The notes under the pieces were generated by a model. It was not told where the DNA came from. It was given only the letters and a program-made list of their open reading frames with translations, and made no database searches. 64,000 nt of DNA from a bacterium (GTDB lineage Bacteria > DRYD01), in the NCBI GenBank assembly GCA_030549815.1, contig JAUQQQ010000002.1:83465-147464 (forward strand). The letters are read 5' to 3'. Below, one piece after another: positions 37,311-46,284 of the stretch. The stretch's first letter is position 1. Every line of letters begins with the position of its first letter. Made by a program: the position numbers and the translations under genes.

Positions 37311-38336
37311 TTATTTAATATTATTGAATTTTACGCTTAATGCATTTGGATACCAATCCCACATAAGATAAATCTTGCCATTTCTTTCAAAACTGCCAAT
37401 CATATTTGGTGTGTATGAAGTATAAATCTTAGTTATACCTAATTCTTTTATATTTCTAATTTCATTCCTTTGTATTTTACCATCATTGTTAATGTCCTGA
37501 TATACGTATAGATTATCCAATTCATTACCACTAATAAATTTATCTCCATTTAAATCCATTTCTTTTAGTTTTTCAAAACCATTGACATATCCATTAGATT
37601 GCCCAAATAATTCTTGCCCATTCAAGAATCCTCTTTGAACTATTTTATCAGGATTATCTGTAACTAACAATAATCCATCATTTGGCCCTAACTTTTCAAC
37701 TAAATCCAAAACTCCATCTCCATCTATATCCATAACTTGCCATGTTCTTTTCTGAATTTCTTCCTTAGTTGTTATTGGATAATTTATATGTTTTCCTGTA
37801 AATGTATCTATTTTCCTGTTTCCGTCCATATCTAATACAAGAGGAGATATGTCGTGAGTAGCCCATACATGAACTTTTATTTCACCGGTTATATTACCTT
37901 GAATATTGATTTGCACATCACCTTCATCTGCTGCAGTAGCAGAGTAAGACCCAAACGCATCTTTAGAAGCATTGACATAACCTACACTTTCTCTTCCCGG
38001 AAAATAGAAATTATCTATGGAAGGTTGAGAGTAGGTAAGAAAGAAATTAGCATCAGCATATCCTATTGCTGCTAATATCTCTGCATTGGAATAATAAGTA
38101 TTGTTAGCAATATCTTTTGCAGTATTTATCATTCCTTGTTTAAACTCTTCAGACCAGGTATTGGTTCCATCAAAATGATCATAGTAGTAACTTATATACT
38201 TTTGTTGTAAAACAATGTCTTTTTGAACAGTTTGAGTAAATGTTTGATCTTCTTGTATATTTCCTTTCTTTATACCTGCCATTGCAATAGTAATAAGGAT
38301 AACAGCAATTAACATTAAATATAAAGCTTTCCTCAT
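37311..38336 (-). CDS. Secreted EF-hand calcium-binding protein
   Basis: An N-terminal signal sequence (about 1-22) is followed by a unique region. Four EF-hand/dockerin-type loops then appear: LDMDGNRKIDTF, MDIDGDGVLDLVEKL, MDLNGDKFISGNEL and QDINNDGKIQRNEI, each with aspartates or asparagines at positions 1, 3 and 5. The last two form a classical pair. The C-terminus (NGKIYLMWDWYPNALSVKF) looks like a folded strand region. It is probably a secreted or surface calcium-binding protein; no enzyme domain is recognised. The second ATG is chosen, since AGGAGGT lies 8-9 nt before it and only 2-3 nt before the first. Confidence 0.75.
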   Translation of the reverse strand: MRKALYLMLIAVILITIAMAGIKKGNIQEDQTFTQTVQKDIVLQQKYISYYYDHFDGTNTWSEEFKQGMINTAKDIANNTYYSNAEILAAIGYADANFFLTYSQPSIDNFYFPGRESVGYVNASKDAFGSYSATAADEGDVQINIQGNITGEIKVHVWATHDISPLVLDMDGNRKIDTFTGKHINYPITTKEEIQKRTWQVMDIDGDGVLDLVEKLGPNDGLLLVTDNPDKIVQRGFLNGQELFGQSNGYVNGFEKLKEMDLNGDKFISGNELDNLYVYQDINNDGKIQRNEIRNIKELGITKIYTSYTPNMIGSFERNGKIYLMWDWYPNALSVKFNNIK

Positions 38337-38443
38337 TATCATTCACCTCCTTTTACATTTATATTTATAATCAAAAATTTCTAAAAAATGTTAACAAAAT
38401 GTTACAAAAATTAAGAAAAATTAAGAAAAAACCACTTCAAAAA

Positions 38444-39004
38444 TTACTGATTTTGATTACTAATCTTTTTATAATTTTCGTAAAACTCGAGGACTTTCTT
38501 AACATAATTTTGAGTTTCTTTGAAAGGAGGAATTCCTTTATGTTTTCTAACATTTCCTGGTCCTGCATTATAAGCTGCAAGGGCAAGTCCAAGATCACCG
38601 AATTGGTTAATTAATTGTCTTAAGTATTTTGTTCCTCCCATGATATTTTGTTTTGGGTCAAATGAATTCTTTACACCAACGGCTTTTGCTGTGTTACTCG
38701 TTAACTGCATCAAACCTTTAGCTCCTACTTTTGAAACTGATCTTGGATTAAAATTACTCTCTTTTTTTATAATTGCTTTTATTAAATTAGGATCTACATT
38801 ATACTTTTTAGAAGCTTCACAAATTATATCATCAAATTTATCTTCAACACCACCAGCTTTTGCTATACTACAAGCCAACTTTTCCTGAATTTCTAATTTT
38901 TTCCTATTATTATCAAAACCCTTATGTGTTTCAATTTGATTATTTACAATTACCCGCCTTTCAAAATTAATTCTATTCCTTTCAATGTTTGAATTTATAT
39001 TCAT
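38444..39004 (-). CDS. Lytic transglycosylase (SLT domain)
   Basis: It cleaves peptidoglycan glycan strands. From about residue 60: YNVDPNLIKAIIKKESNFNP with the catalytic glutamate, SKVGAKGLMQLTSNTAKAVG, GGTKYLRQLINQFGDLGLAL and AAYNAGPGNVRKH. These are all hallmarks of the Slt70/MltE-like lysozyme fold. The first 55 residues are polar and contain no signal peptide, so export is unexplained. Such proteins often act in flagellar, pilus or phage contexts. It stands alone, 88 nt after uppP. Confidence 0.88.
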   Translation of the reverse strand: MNINSNIERNRINFERRVIVNNQIETHKGFDNNRKKLEIQEKLACSIAKAGGVEDKFDDIICEASKKYNVDPNLIKAIIKKESNFNPRSVSKVGAKGLMQLTSNTAKAVGVKNSFDPKQNIMGGTKYLRQLINQFGDLGLALAAYNAGPGNVRKHKGIPPFKETQNYVKKVLEFYENYKKISNQNQ

Positions 39005-39091
39005 AACTTATTCCCCTCCATTATAATAAATTTACCGATGAATAAAAAATTAAATATTTTTTAAGATAAATTTAACAAAAAATTTACAAAC

Positions 39092-39865
39092 CTATTTTCC
39101 AAGGAAAAAGAAAGCATAAACAAATCCCAAAATTATTCTGTAAACACCAAAAACAAAAAACGAATTTTTTGACAGAAAATTTAATAAATACCTAACAACT
39201 ATTAAAGCAGAAATAAAAGAAGATAAAAAGCCAATAACTAACAAATGAATATCATGAAAAGTCAAAATATGAAAAGATTTATAAATATCATAGGTTGATG
39301 CCATTAACATAGTAGGCACAGCAAGAATGAACGAAAATTCAGCAGCAGATTTCCTGCTTAATCCCATCAGCATTCCACCAATTATTGTAGCCCCCGACCT
39401 CGAAACACCAGGTATCATCGCTATGCTCTGAAAAACACCTATTGCAAATGCTCTCCTTAAATCTAAAGAAGTAATATCATTAATTTTAGCAAATCTTCCA
39501 GCATAATTATCCGCAAATATCAATAATAAACCACCAATGATCAAAGATATAACAACAACCAAATCATTACCTATTAAATAAGACTTTATCAATTTATACA
39601 ATAAAAACCCTAAAATTCCAGTAGGAATAAAAGCAATTAATATCCTTTTCCAAACTTGAAAATCCCTTAGAAATCTTTCAAAATAAACAAAAATAACGGC
39701 AAATATTGCTCCCAATTGTATTACTATAGTAAATGTTTTGACAAAATCAGTTTGTTGTATTTTCATTATATGAGTAGCCAATGTTAAATGCCCTGTGGAT
39801 GATATCGGTAAAAACTCTGTTATTCCCTCTATTATTCCTAAAATTATCGCTTGCAAAATACTCAT
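39092..39865 (-). CDS. uppP: Undecaprenyl-diphosphatase UppP/BacA
   Basis: It recycles the lipid carrier for cell-wall synthesis. The two signature loops are present: GIIEGITEFLPISSTGHL near residue 10 and IPGVSRSGATIIGGM near 150, including the catalytic serine and arginine. About seven or eight membrane helices. Length 257 is normal. A divergent hypC promoter should lie in 39866-39981. Confidence 0.95.
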   Translation of the reverse strand: MSILQAIILGIIEGITEFLPISSTGHLTLATHIMKIQQTDFVKTFTIVIQLGAIFAVIFVYFERFLRDFQVWKRILIAFIPTGILGFLLYKLIKSYLIGNDLVVVISLIIGGLLLIFADNYAGRFAKINDITSLDLRRAFAIGVFQSIAMIPGVSRSGATIIGGMLMGLSRKSAAEFSFILAVPTMLMASTYDIYKSFHILTFHDIHLLVIGFLSSFISALIVVRYLLNFLSKNSFFVFGVYRIILGFVYAFFFLGK

Positions 39866-39981
39866 TAATTTTTTATTCTACAATTCTCTAAAAAATCTTT
39901 TATAAAAGGAAATAATAAAAATTTGAAGAAATATCTATTGAGAAATTAAAAATATGTAAGTAAAAGAAATATTCTCTTATT

Positions 39982-40200
39982 ATGTGTTTAGGTGTTCCAT
40001 TAAAAATTGTCCAAAAGATAGATGAAAATAACGCATTAGTTGATATTGGGGGAAGCAAAATGGAAGTATGTATCGCTTTAACTCCAGAAGCAAAGGAAGG
40101 AGATTTTATAATTGTTCATGCGGGATTTTCAATTTCTATCCTTTCAGAAGAAGAAGCAAATTATATTATCAATTTAACACAAACCTCAAATTACAATTAA
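39982..40200 (+). CDS. hypC: Hydrogenase maturation chaperone HypC
   Basis: A 72-residue OB-fold chaperone that carries the Fe(CN)2CO unit with HypD and delivers it to the large subunit of [NiFe]-hydrogenase. The essential N-terminal cysteine is in MCLGVPLKIV. ALVDIGGSKMEVCIAL and GDFIIVHAGFSISIL are typical. It is the first gene of a three-gene unit with katG and hypD. Confidence 0.93.
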   Translation: MCLGVPLKIVQKIDENNALVDIGGSKMEVCIALTPEAKEGDFIIVHAGFSISILSEEEANYIINLTQTSNYN

Positions 40201-40225
40201 GCCCAAAAGAAAGGAGTAAAAAAGA

Positions 40226-42400
40226 ATGAGTATAACAAAAAAAAGATGGATAACTGATTGGTGGCCAAATAGATTGAACCTTAAGATACTAAGACAAAAC
40301 TGTCCAACATCAAATCCCTATGGAGTAGATTACAACTATATTGAAGAAGTCCAAACACTCGATATAGACGAAGTTATAAAAGATTTAAAAGACTTAATGA
40401 AAAAATCTCAGAAGTGGTGGCCAGCAGACTTTGGACACTATGGACCTTTATTTATAAGATTAGCATGGCATAGTGCAGGAAGTTATAGAATATTCGATGG
40501 TAGAGGCGGAGCAAGAGACGGAAGCATAAGATTCCCCCCAAGAATTAACTGGCCTGATAATATTTCTTTAGACAAAGCAATAAAGCTATTATGGCCAATA
40601 AAAAAGAAATACGGAAAGAAACTTTCATGGGCAGATTTAATAATATTATCAGGAACCATCGCTTTCGAAGATATGGGAATGAAAATATTAGGATTTTCAT
40701 TAGGAAGAGAAGATATTTTTGAACCTGATGAAAGCGTATATTGGGGACCAGAAGAAGAAATGCTCTCCTCAAAAAGAGGAAAAGAAGAAAATGTTGAAAG
40801 ACCATTAGCAGCAACAGAAATGGGATTAATTTATGTTAATCCCGAAGGACCAGGTGGTAATCCAGACCCATTACAATCTGCAAAGGAAATTAGGGAAATT
40901 TTTGCACGAATGGGAATGAACGATGAGGATACAGTGGCTTTGGTTGCTGGAGGACATTCATTTGGTAAATGCCATGGTGCCGCTTCAGACAAATATCTTG
41001 GAAAAGATCCATCATCCTCACCTGTAGAAATGCAAGGATTAGGCTGGAAATTTGAATATGGAACCGGTAAAGGACCTGATACATTTACATCCGGATTTGA
41101 ACTGACCTGGAGCCCTACACCTACCAAATTTGGTATATACTATTTGAAGCTACTATTTGAATACGAATGGGAATTAATGAAAAGTCCCGCTGGTAAATAT
41201 CAGTGGGTAGCTAAAGATGCACCAGAAATAATACCTGATGCACATGATCCAAATAAAAAACATAAACCAATGATGTTAACAGCAGATTTAGCCTTTAGAT
41301 ACGATCCCCAATACGCCCAAATATGTAAAAAATTTATCGAAAACCCTGACGAATTTGAAAAAGCTGTAGCCAGAGCATGGTTCAAACTAACACACAGAGA
41401 TATGGGACCTAAAACATGTTATATTGGTAAATATGTTCCCCAACAATCTTTCATATGGCAAGATATAATGCCAGAAAGAAATTACGAGGTTGTTGATAAA
41501 GAAGACATAAGAAAACTAAAAGAAGAGCTTATAAATTCTGGATTGTCAATAAGAGAAATGGTATATTATGCCTACGTTTCTGCATCAAGTTACAGAAATT
41601 CAGATAGAAGAGGTGGAGCAAACGGAGGAAGAATAAGATTGCATCCATTCAATAAATGGAAGATTAACATGCCACAAATACTACCAAAAGTAATCAAGGT
41701 ATATGAAGAAATTACAAATAAATTCAATAATGAACAAAACAATAAGGGAAGTAAAAAAAGAATATCTATAGCAGATTTAATAATATTAGGAGGATGCGTC
41801 GGAATAGAACAAGCAGCTAAAAAAGCAGGATTTAATATTGAAGTGCCATTTACTCCAGGCAGAGTTGATACTACACAGGAACTTATAGAAGTTGAATTTT
41901 ATGAAAAAATAGAACCTTTTGCAGACGGATTTATTAACTTCTTTGATAAAGATTTCGACGAAAACAATATTTATTCAACACCTGAATACTACTTAGTAGA
42001 TAAAGCTCATTTACTCACTCTAACAGTTCCAGAAATGTGTGTCCTTTTAGCAGGCTTAAGAACAATTGGAGCTACTTACAATTTTGAAAATTACGGAGTA
42101 TTAACGGATAATCCTGAATCTTTATCAAATGACTTCTTCGTAAATATCCTTGATATGAATTACGAATGGGAAAGAATTGATAAAAAAGGATATCTATTTA
42201 AATGCAAAAATAAAGAATGGACAGCAACAAGAGTTGACCTAATTTTTTCTCATCACGATGAATTGAAAGCAGTAGCGGAAGTTTATGCATCTGATGATTC
42301 AAAAGAAAAATTCATAAATGACTTTGTAAAAGTATGGCATAAATTAATGAATCTCGATAGATTCGATTTAATCTTCAAAAAAGAACCATTGAAAGTTTAA
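40226..42400 (+). CDS. katG: Catalase-peroxidase KatG
   Basis: A heme enzyme that removes hydrogen peroxide. The N-terminal half has LAWHSAGSY (distal tryptophan and histidine near 81-82), IYVNPEGPGGNPDP (the tyrosine of the Met-Tyr-Trp adduct near 202), RMGMND (the adduct methionine near 229) and GGHSFGKCHGA (the proximal histidine near 245). The full crosslink triad for catalase activity is thus present. The C-terminal half is the usual heme-free repeat. Length 724 is typical, and there is no signal peptide. It lies between hypC and hypD, with gaps of 25 and 6 nt, which ties peroxide defence to hydrogenase maturation. Confidence 0.96.
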   Translation: MSITKKRWITDWWPNRLNLKILRQNCPTSNPYGVDYNYIEEVQTLDIDEVIKDLKDLMKKSQKWWPADFGHYGPLFIRLAWHSAGSYRIFDGRGGARDGSIRFPPRINWPDNISLDKAIKLLWPIKKKYGKKLSWADLIILSGTIAFEDMGMKILGFSLGREDIFEPDESVYWGPEEEMLSSKRGKEENVERPLAATEMGLIYVNPEGPGGNPDPLQSAKEIREIFARMGMNDEDTVALVAGGHSFGKCHGAASDKYLGKDPSSSPVEMQGLGWKFEYGTGKGPDTFTSGFELTWSPTPTKFGIYYLKLLFEYEWELMKSPAGKYQWVAKDAPEIIPDAHDPNKKHKPMMLTADLAFRYDPQYAQICKKFIENPDEFEKAVARAWFKLTHRDMGPKTCYIGKYVPQQSFIWQDIMPERNYEVVDKEDIRKLKEELINSGLSIREMVYYAYVSASSYRNSDRRGGANGGRIRLHPFNKWKINMPQILPKVIKVYEEITNKFNNEQNNKGSKKRISIADLIILGGCVGIEQAAKKAGFNIEVPFTPGRVDTTQELIEVEFYEKIEPFADGFINFFDKDFDENNIYSTPEYYLVDKAHLLTLTVPEMCVLLAGLRTIGATYNFENYGVLTDNPESLSNDFFVNILDMNYEWERIDKKGYLFKCKNKEWTATRVDLIFSHHDELKAVAEVYASDDSKEKFINDFVKVWHKLMNLDRFDLIFKKEPLKV

Positions 42401-42406
42401 CAAAAT

Positions 42407-43510
42407 ATGACAAATCTACAAAGTATCATAAAAATTACAAAAATAGGCAAAGATGAAGTAAACTTCCTAATTAACGAAATAAGAAAGTTAGCTTCAGACC
42501 GTGAATACTGCATAATGGAATTTTGTGGGACTCATACACATGAGATCTCAAGGTATGGTATTAGAAGTATCCTTCCAAAAACATTAGACCTTAAATCAGG
42601 CCCAGGGTGTCCAGTATGTGTAACTGCACAAGAAGATATCGACCATATAACAAGTATAGCAGAAAAATACGACTTAGGAATAATCACATTTGGAGATATA
42701 ATTAATGTTCCTGGTAGTAAAGGTAGCTTAAGCTACCTTAGAGCAAAGGGTAAAGAAGTAAAAGTAGTATATAATCCATTAGAATCTATCAAAATAGCTC
42801 AACAAAATCCAACTAAAAATTATGTTTTAATTGGAATAGGTTTTGAAACAACTGTCCCTGGATTGGCATTCACTATAAAGAAAATTATTCAAAACAATAT
42901 AAAAAATCTTTTTTATTTTTCTTTACATAAATTAACTCCTCCTGCAATGAAAGCACTCCTCGATCAAGGGGAAATTAAATTAGATGGTATAATCGGACCA
43001 GGACATGTATCCACTGTAATAGGAATAAAAAAATGGCAAGAGTTTATAGGAAAATATAACATACCATTCGTTATAATGGGATTCGAACCAGAAGACATAA
43101 TATACGGCATATACATCCTCTTGAAAAAAATAAAAAATAAAGAATATGGAGTTTTCAACACTTATTTTAGGAGTGTAAGTTTTGAAGGTAATATCTTGGC
43201 ACAAAAAATCGTAGATGAAGTATTTGAAATATCAGATGCAAATTGGAGAGGATTTGGAATACTACCCAACAGCGGGTTAGAACTAAAAAAGGAATACCAA
43301 CATATAGATGCAAAAAAAATATTCAAACTTGATGAACCTATAAAAGTAAAAAAAACTGGCTGTAGATGCGGGGAAGTTTTAAGAGGAGTTATAAAACCAT
43401 TTGAATGTCCTCTATTTAAAGTTGCTTGTAGTCCATCAAATCCAAAAGGTCCCTGCATGGTATCATCCGAAGGAACATGCTCAGCATATTATTTGTACGA
43501 GATAGAATAA
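42407..43510 (+). CDS. hypD: Hydrogenase maturation factor HypD
   Basis: An iron-sulfur scaffold on which the Fe(CN)2CO group is built with HypC. Conserved blocks: EFCGTHTHEISRYGI, SGPGCPVCVTAQEDID, GIGFETTVPG, GPGHVSTVIG and the 4Fe-4S cysteines in the C-terminal CRCGEVLRGVIKPFECPLF. The final motif is SSEGTCSAYYLYE. The length of 367 is normal. It starts 6 nt after katG and ends 16 nt before the convergent photolyase gene. Confidence 0.95.
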   Translation: MTNLQSIIKITKIGKDEVNFLINEIRKLASDREYCIMEFCGTHTHEISRYGIRSILPKTLDLKSGPGCPVCVTAQEDIDHITSIAEKYDLGIITFGDIINVPGSKGSLSYLRAKGKEVKVVYNPLESIKIAQQNPTKNYVLIGIGFETTVPGLAFTIKKIIQNNIKNLFYFSLHKLTPPAMKALLDQGEIKLDGIIGPGHVSTVIGIKKWQEFIGKYNIPFVIMGFEPEDIIYGIYILLKKIKNKEYGVFNTYFRSVSFEGNILAQKIVDEVFEISDANWRGFGILPNSGLELKKEYQHIDAKKIFKLDEPIKVKKTGCRCGEVLRGVIKPFECPLFKVACSPSNPKGPCMVSSEGTCSAYYLYEIE

Positions 43511-43526
43511 AATTATCATATAACAC

Positions 43527-44855
43527 TTATTTTTCTACATAAAACCTTTTTCTTATTTTCTCTAATACTTCATAATGATTAACAATAGGTTGATAATATG
43601 GTATTTTATGTTTTATAGGGTTATGTAATTTTTCGGGTTCTATTTTGGATAATTCTGGTAAATATTTTTTTATATATAAAGCATTGGGATCAAATTTTTG
43701 AGATTGCAGGATAGGGTTGAAAATTCTTAATGGTCGAGGATCAGGACCAACACTTGCAACCCATTGCCAATTACCAATGTTTACAATTTCGTCATAATCA
43801 AGTAAATGTTTGGAAAAAAATTTTTCTCCTATCATCCAACTCGAAAGTAAATGTTTAGTAAAAAAAGAACCAACAATTAGTCTTGCTCTGTTGTGCATCC
43901 ATTTTTCCGTTTTTAACTGTATTATCGCTGCATCAACTATAGGATACCCTGTTTTTGCTTCAAAAAATGCTTCTATGAGTTTTTCATTATTCTCCCACTC
44001 TATATTTCTCCTCTTTTCCTGAAATTCAAGATCAACAAAATCATTAAAGTAATGATATATGTGATACCAGAATTCTCTCCAAGCTAATTCTTTAACAAAA
44101 CTCTCACTCTTATTTTTTGAAAGCTGGTATATTTTTCTAATAGAAAATACTCCAAACCTTATATAAGGAGACAATTTAGAAGATCCATCTTCTGCTAAAC
44201 TATTTCTTAAAATATCGTATTTGGAAAAATCATAATTTTTTATCCTATCTAAACCAAATTCATAATCCCAATATAAACCAAAATTTTTAATCTTCTCTTG
44301 TATAAAAGAGATAACTTTTTGTGTTTCTATTTCTAAAAAATCATCGAACAATGTTTTAACATTATAGTTAGGATCACTAATCATCTTTTCATCAACTTTA
44401 CTCTTCCATTCGTTATAGAAATGCGTGAATATTTTTTTGAAGGGGATTTTTGCATAATCAACCAGAACATTATCAAGAATTTGAATTAATTCAATACCTT
44501 TTAAGCTGAGGAATTTTTCAATTTTTCTTACTCTATTAATTCCTGCCTTAGTAAGAGGTTTAGATGTAAAAACCTTCGAAATTTCAAATTTTTCAATTAG
44601 CTTTTCAAATACTTTTTCATCTTCTTCAAAAAAAACATAAAGTTTTATCTTCCTTCTTAATTCTTCAACTATATTTAAGATAAATTTTAGTCGAGGGTCA
44701 AAAAGAAGATTAGAAAAGCTTTGTAAGATAGATGGATTGAAAATAAATATTGGTATAAATTTCTCAGAATTATTAAAGCAAGCAAAAAGAGCTCTATTAT
44801 CTTCTATTCTCAAATCTCTCTTAAACCAAAAAACATTTACTTTTTGTTTACTCAT
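43527..44855 (-). CDS. phr: Deoxyribodipyrimidine photolyase (class I)
   Basis: Light-driven repair of cyclobutane pyrimidine dimers. The N-terminal antenna domain begins with NVFWFKRDLRIEDNRALF. The FAD domain has GSSKLSPYIRFGVFSIR, ELAWREFWYHIYHYF, GYPIVDAAIIQLKTEKWMHN and DYDEIVNIGNWQWVASVG, ending in the conserved DPRPLRIFNP region. Length 442 is in range. A cryptochrome is the alternative. It is the last gene of the truA-decarboxylase operon and overlaps the decarboxylase gene by 8 nt. Confidence 0.92.
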   Translation of the reverse strand: MSKQKVNVFWFKRDLRIEDNRALFACFNNSEKFIPIFIFNPSILQSFSNLLFDPRLKFILNIVEELRRKIKLYVFFEEDEKVFEKLIEKFEISKVFTSKPLTKAGINRVRKIEKFLSLKGIELIQILDNVLVDYAKIPFKKIFTHFYNEWKSKVDEKMISDPNYNVKTLFDDFLEIETQKVISFIQEKIKNFGLYWDYEFGLDRIKNYDFSKYDILRNSLAEDGSSKLSPYIRFGVFSIRKIYQLSKNKSESFVKELAWREFWYHIYHYFNDFVDLEFQEKRRNIEWENNEKLIEAFFEAKTGYPIVDAAIIQLKTEKWMHNRARLIVGSFFTKHLLSSWMIGEKFFSKHLLDYDEIVNIGNWQWVASVGPDPRPLRIFNPILQSQKFDPNALYIKKYLPELSKIEPEKLHNPIKHKIPYYQPIVNHYEVLEKIRKRFYVEK

Positions 44856-46284
44856 CTACTACTCTTATTTTTCTTTCTTTCAAATTGTATATTCCTGTTA
44901 TTTTGGTTCCATATTCTATTTCACATAGGATATAATCAGCAATTTGCTTAGTTATTCTTTCACCCGGTATAATGATAGGTATTCCAGGGGGATAGGTAGT
45001 AATCAATTCCGTAGATATTTTTCCGACGCTATCCTTTATACTTATTTCCCTTGATTTAGCAGTATATGCTTCTCTTGGTGAGATGACTAATTCAGGCCAA
45101 TCAGGATACTCCGTTAATTTCCTTAATACACTATTGGGCTTAATATCACCATTCTTAACTTTTTTTATTATGTCTTTAATTGCTTTTACAAATCTTTTTA
45201 AATCTCTTTTTCTGTCTCCCACAGTAACAAGAATGAGGATGTTAAACAAATCTGAAAGTTCTACTTGTATATTATAGGAATTTAGTAAAATTTTCTCCAC
45301 TTCATAACCTGATAACCCATACTTTGATAAATTAACAACAACTTTTGTTATGTCATGATTATCCAATAATATTTCTGTATCTACTTTTTCTAGCTCTTTT
45401 CTTACAAAGATAGAATTATCAAAAACTCTTTCAAAAATTTCTTTTTTGTTGTTTAGTATATATTGTGTGTAATCGAGAGAAATGAAGAAGAACGGAGAAG
45501 GGCTTGTCGAATTCAACATCAAAACTGTCTGATGTATTTTGGGAATCAAATCAGGAAATTTTTCTACTAAAGTATTGTTTAAATGTAAAACAGAAGCTTG
45601 AGTAAACGCAAATAATGTTTTATGAGGACTCATTATAATAATGTGAGATTTAGTAGAGGTAGAGCAAAGAGGAAATTGAGGGTGGAACTTAAAGTGGGAT
45701 CCCCATGCTTGATCAACGATCAAAAGAATACCCCTTTGATCCAAATAATCCGCTATTTTTTCTATATTATTTACCAAACCATAATAAGTTGGATACCCTA
45801 TTACAACAGCCGAAATATCCTCTTTTTCAACTAAAGCTTTTACTTCCTCAAATTCGACGTTATAATCGACATTAAATTTATAATCATACTTTGGGTAAAC
45901 AAATAGAGGTGTAGAACCCGATAAGATTACTGCAGAAAAAACAGATTTATGTGAATTCCTTGGAATTAAAATTTTTTTTCCTTCCGAAATAGAACTTATT
46001 ATGGCAATATGATTAGAAATAGTAGATCCCCCAACGATATAATAAGTTTTATTAACGCCATAAGCTTTAGCCATCAACTCTTGTGAATTTTTCAAAGATT
46101 TTTGAGGATTCTGAAAAGTATCAATTAAGCCTATCTCATTAGTATCAAGTATAAACAAATTTTTTTTCAAAAAATCTTTAAAATTTTTATCAAAAGCTTT
46201 CCCAGCTTTGTGCCCAGGACATTGAAACGGCAAAACTCTCCTACCCACATATTCCATTAAACTATTGATATATGGTGTATTCAT
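44848..46284 (-). CDS. Orn/Lys/Arg decarboxylase (fold type I PLP enzyme)
   Basis: Residues about 10-330 are the PLP domain: RVLPFQCPGHKAGKAF near the N-terminus, GGSTISNHIAII, PRNSHKSVFSAVILSGSTPL, LLIVDQAWGSHFKFHP, and MSPHKTLFAFTQAS with the PLP lysine. The C-terminal domain has LTEYPDWPELVISPREAYTA and TYPPGIPIIIPGERIT. Relatives make cadaverine, putrescine or agmatine for polyamines. Length 478 fits the short Gram-positive-type enzymes (SpeA/YaaO), without a wing domain. The specific amino acid cannot be decided. Four-base overlap with truA. Confidence 0.9.
   Translation of the reverse strand: MNTPYINSLMEYVGRRVLPFQCPGHKAGKAFDKNFKDFLKKNLFILDTNEIGLIDTFQNPQKSLKNSQELMAKAYGVNKTYYIVGGSTISNHIAIISSISEGKKILIPRNSHKSVFSAVILSGSTPLFVYPKYDYKFNVDYNVEFEEVKALVEKEDISAVVIGYPTYYGLVNNIEKIADYLDQRGILLIVDQAWGSHFKFHPQFPLCSTSTKSHIIIMSPHKTLFAFTQASVLHLNNTLVEKFPDLIPKIHQTVLMLNSTSPSPFFFISLDYTQYILNNKKEIFERVFDNSIFVRKELEKVDTEILLDNHDITKVVVNLSKYGLSGYEVEKILLNSYNIQVELSDLFNILILVTVGDRKRDLKRFVKAIKDIIKKVKNGDIKPNSVLRKLTEYPDWPELVISPREAYTAKSREISIKDSVGKISTELITTYPPGIPIIIPGERITKQIADYILCEIEYGTKITGIYNLKERKIRVVDE

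Noticed and set aside
40831-41127. Antisense ORFs opposite katG
   Set aside because: KatG is complete and conserved there; the antisense frames are by-products of its codon use.
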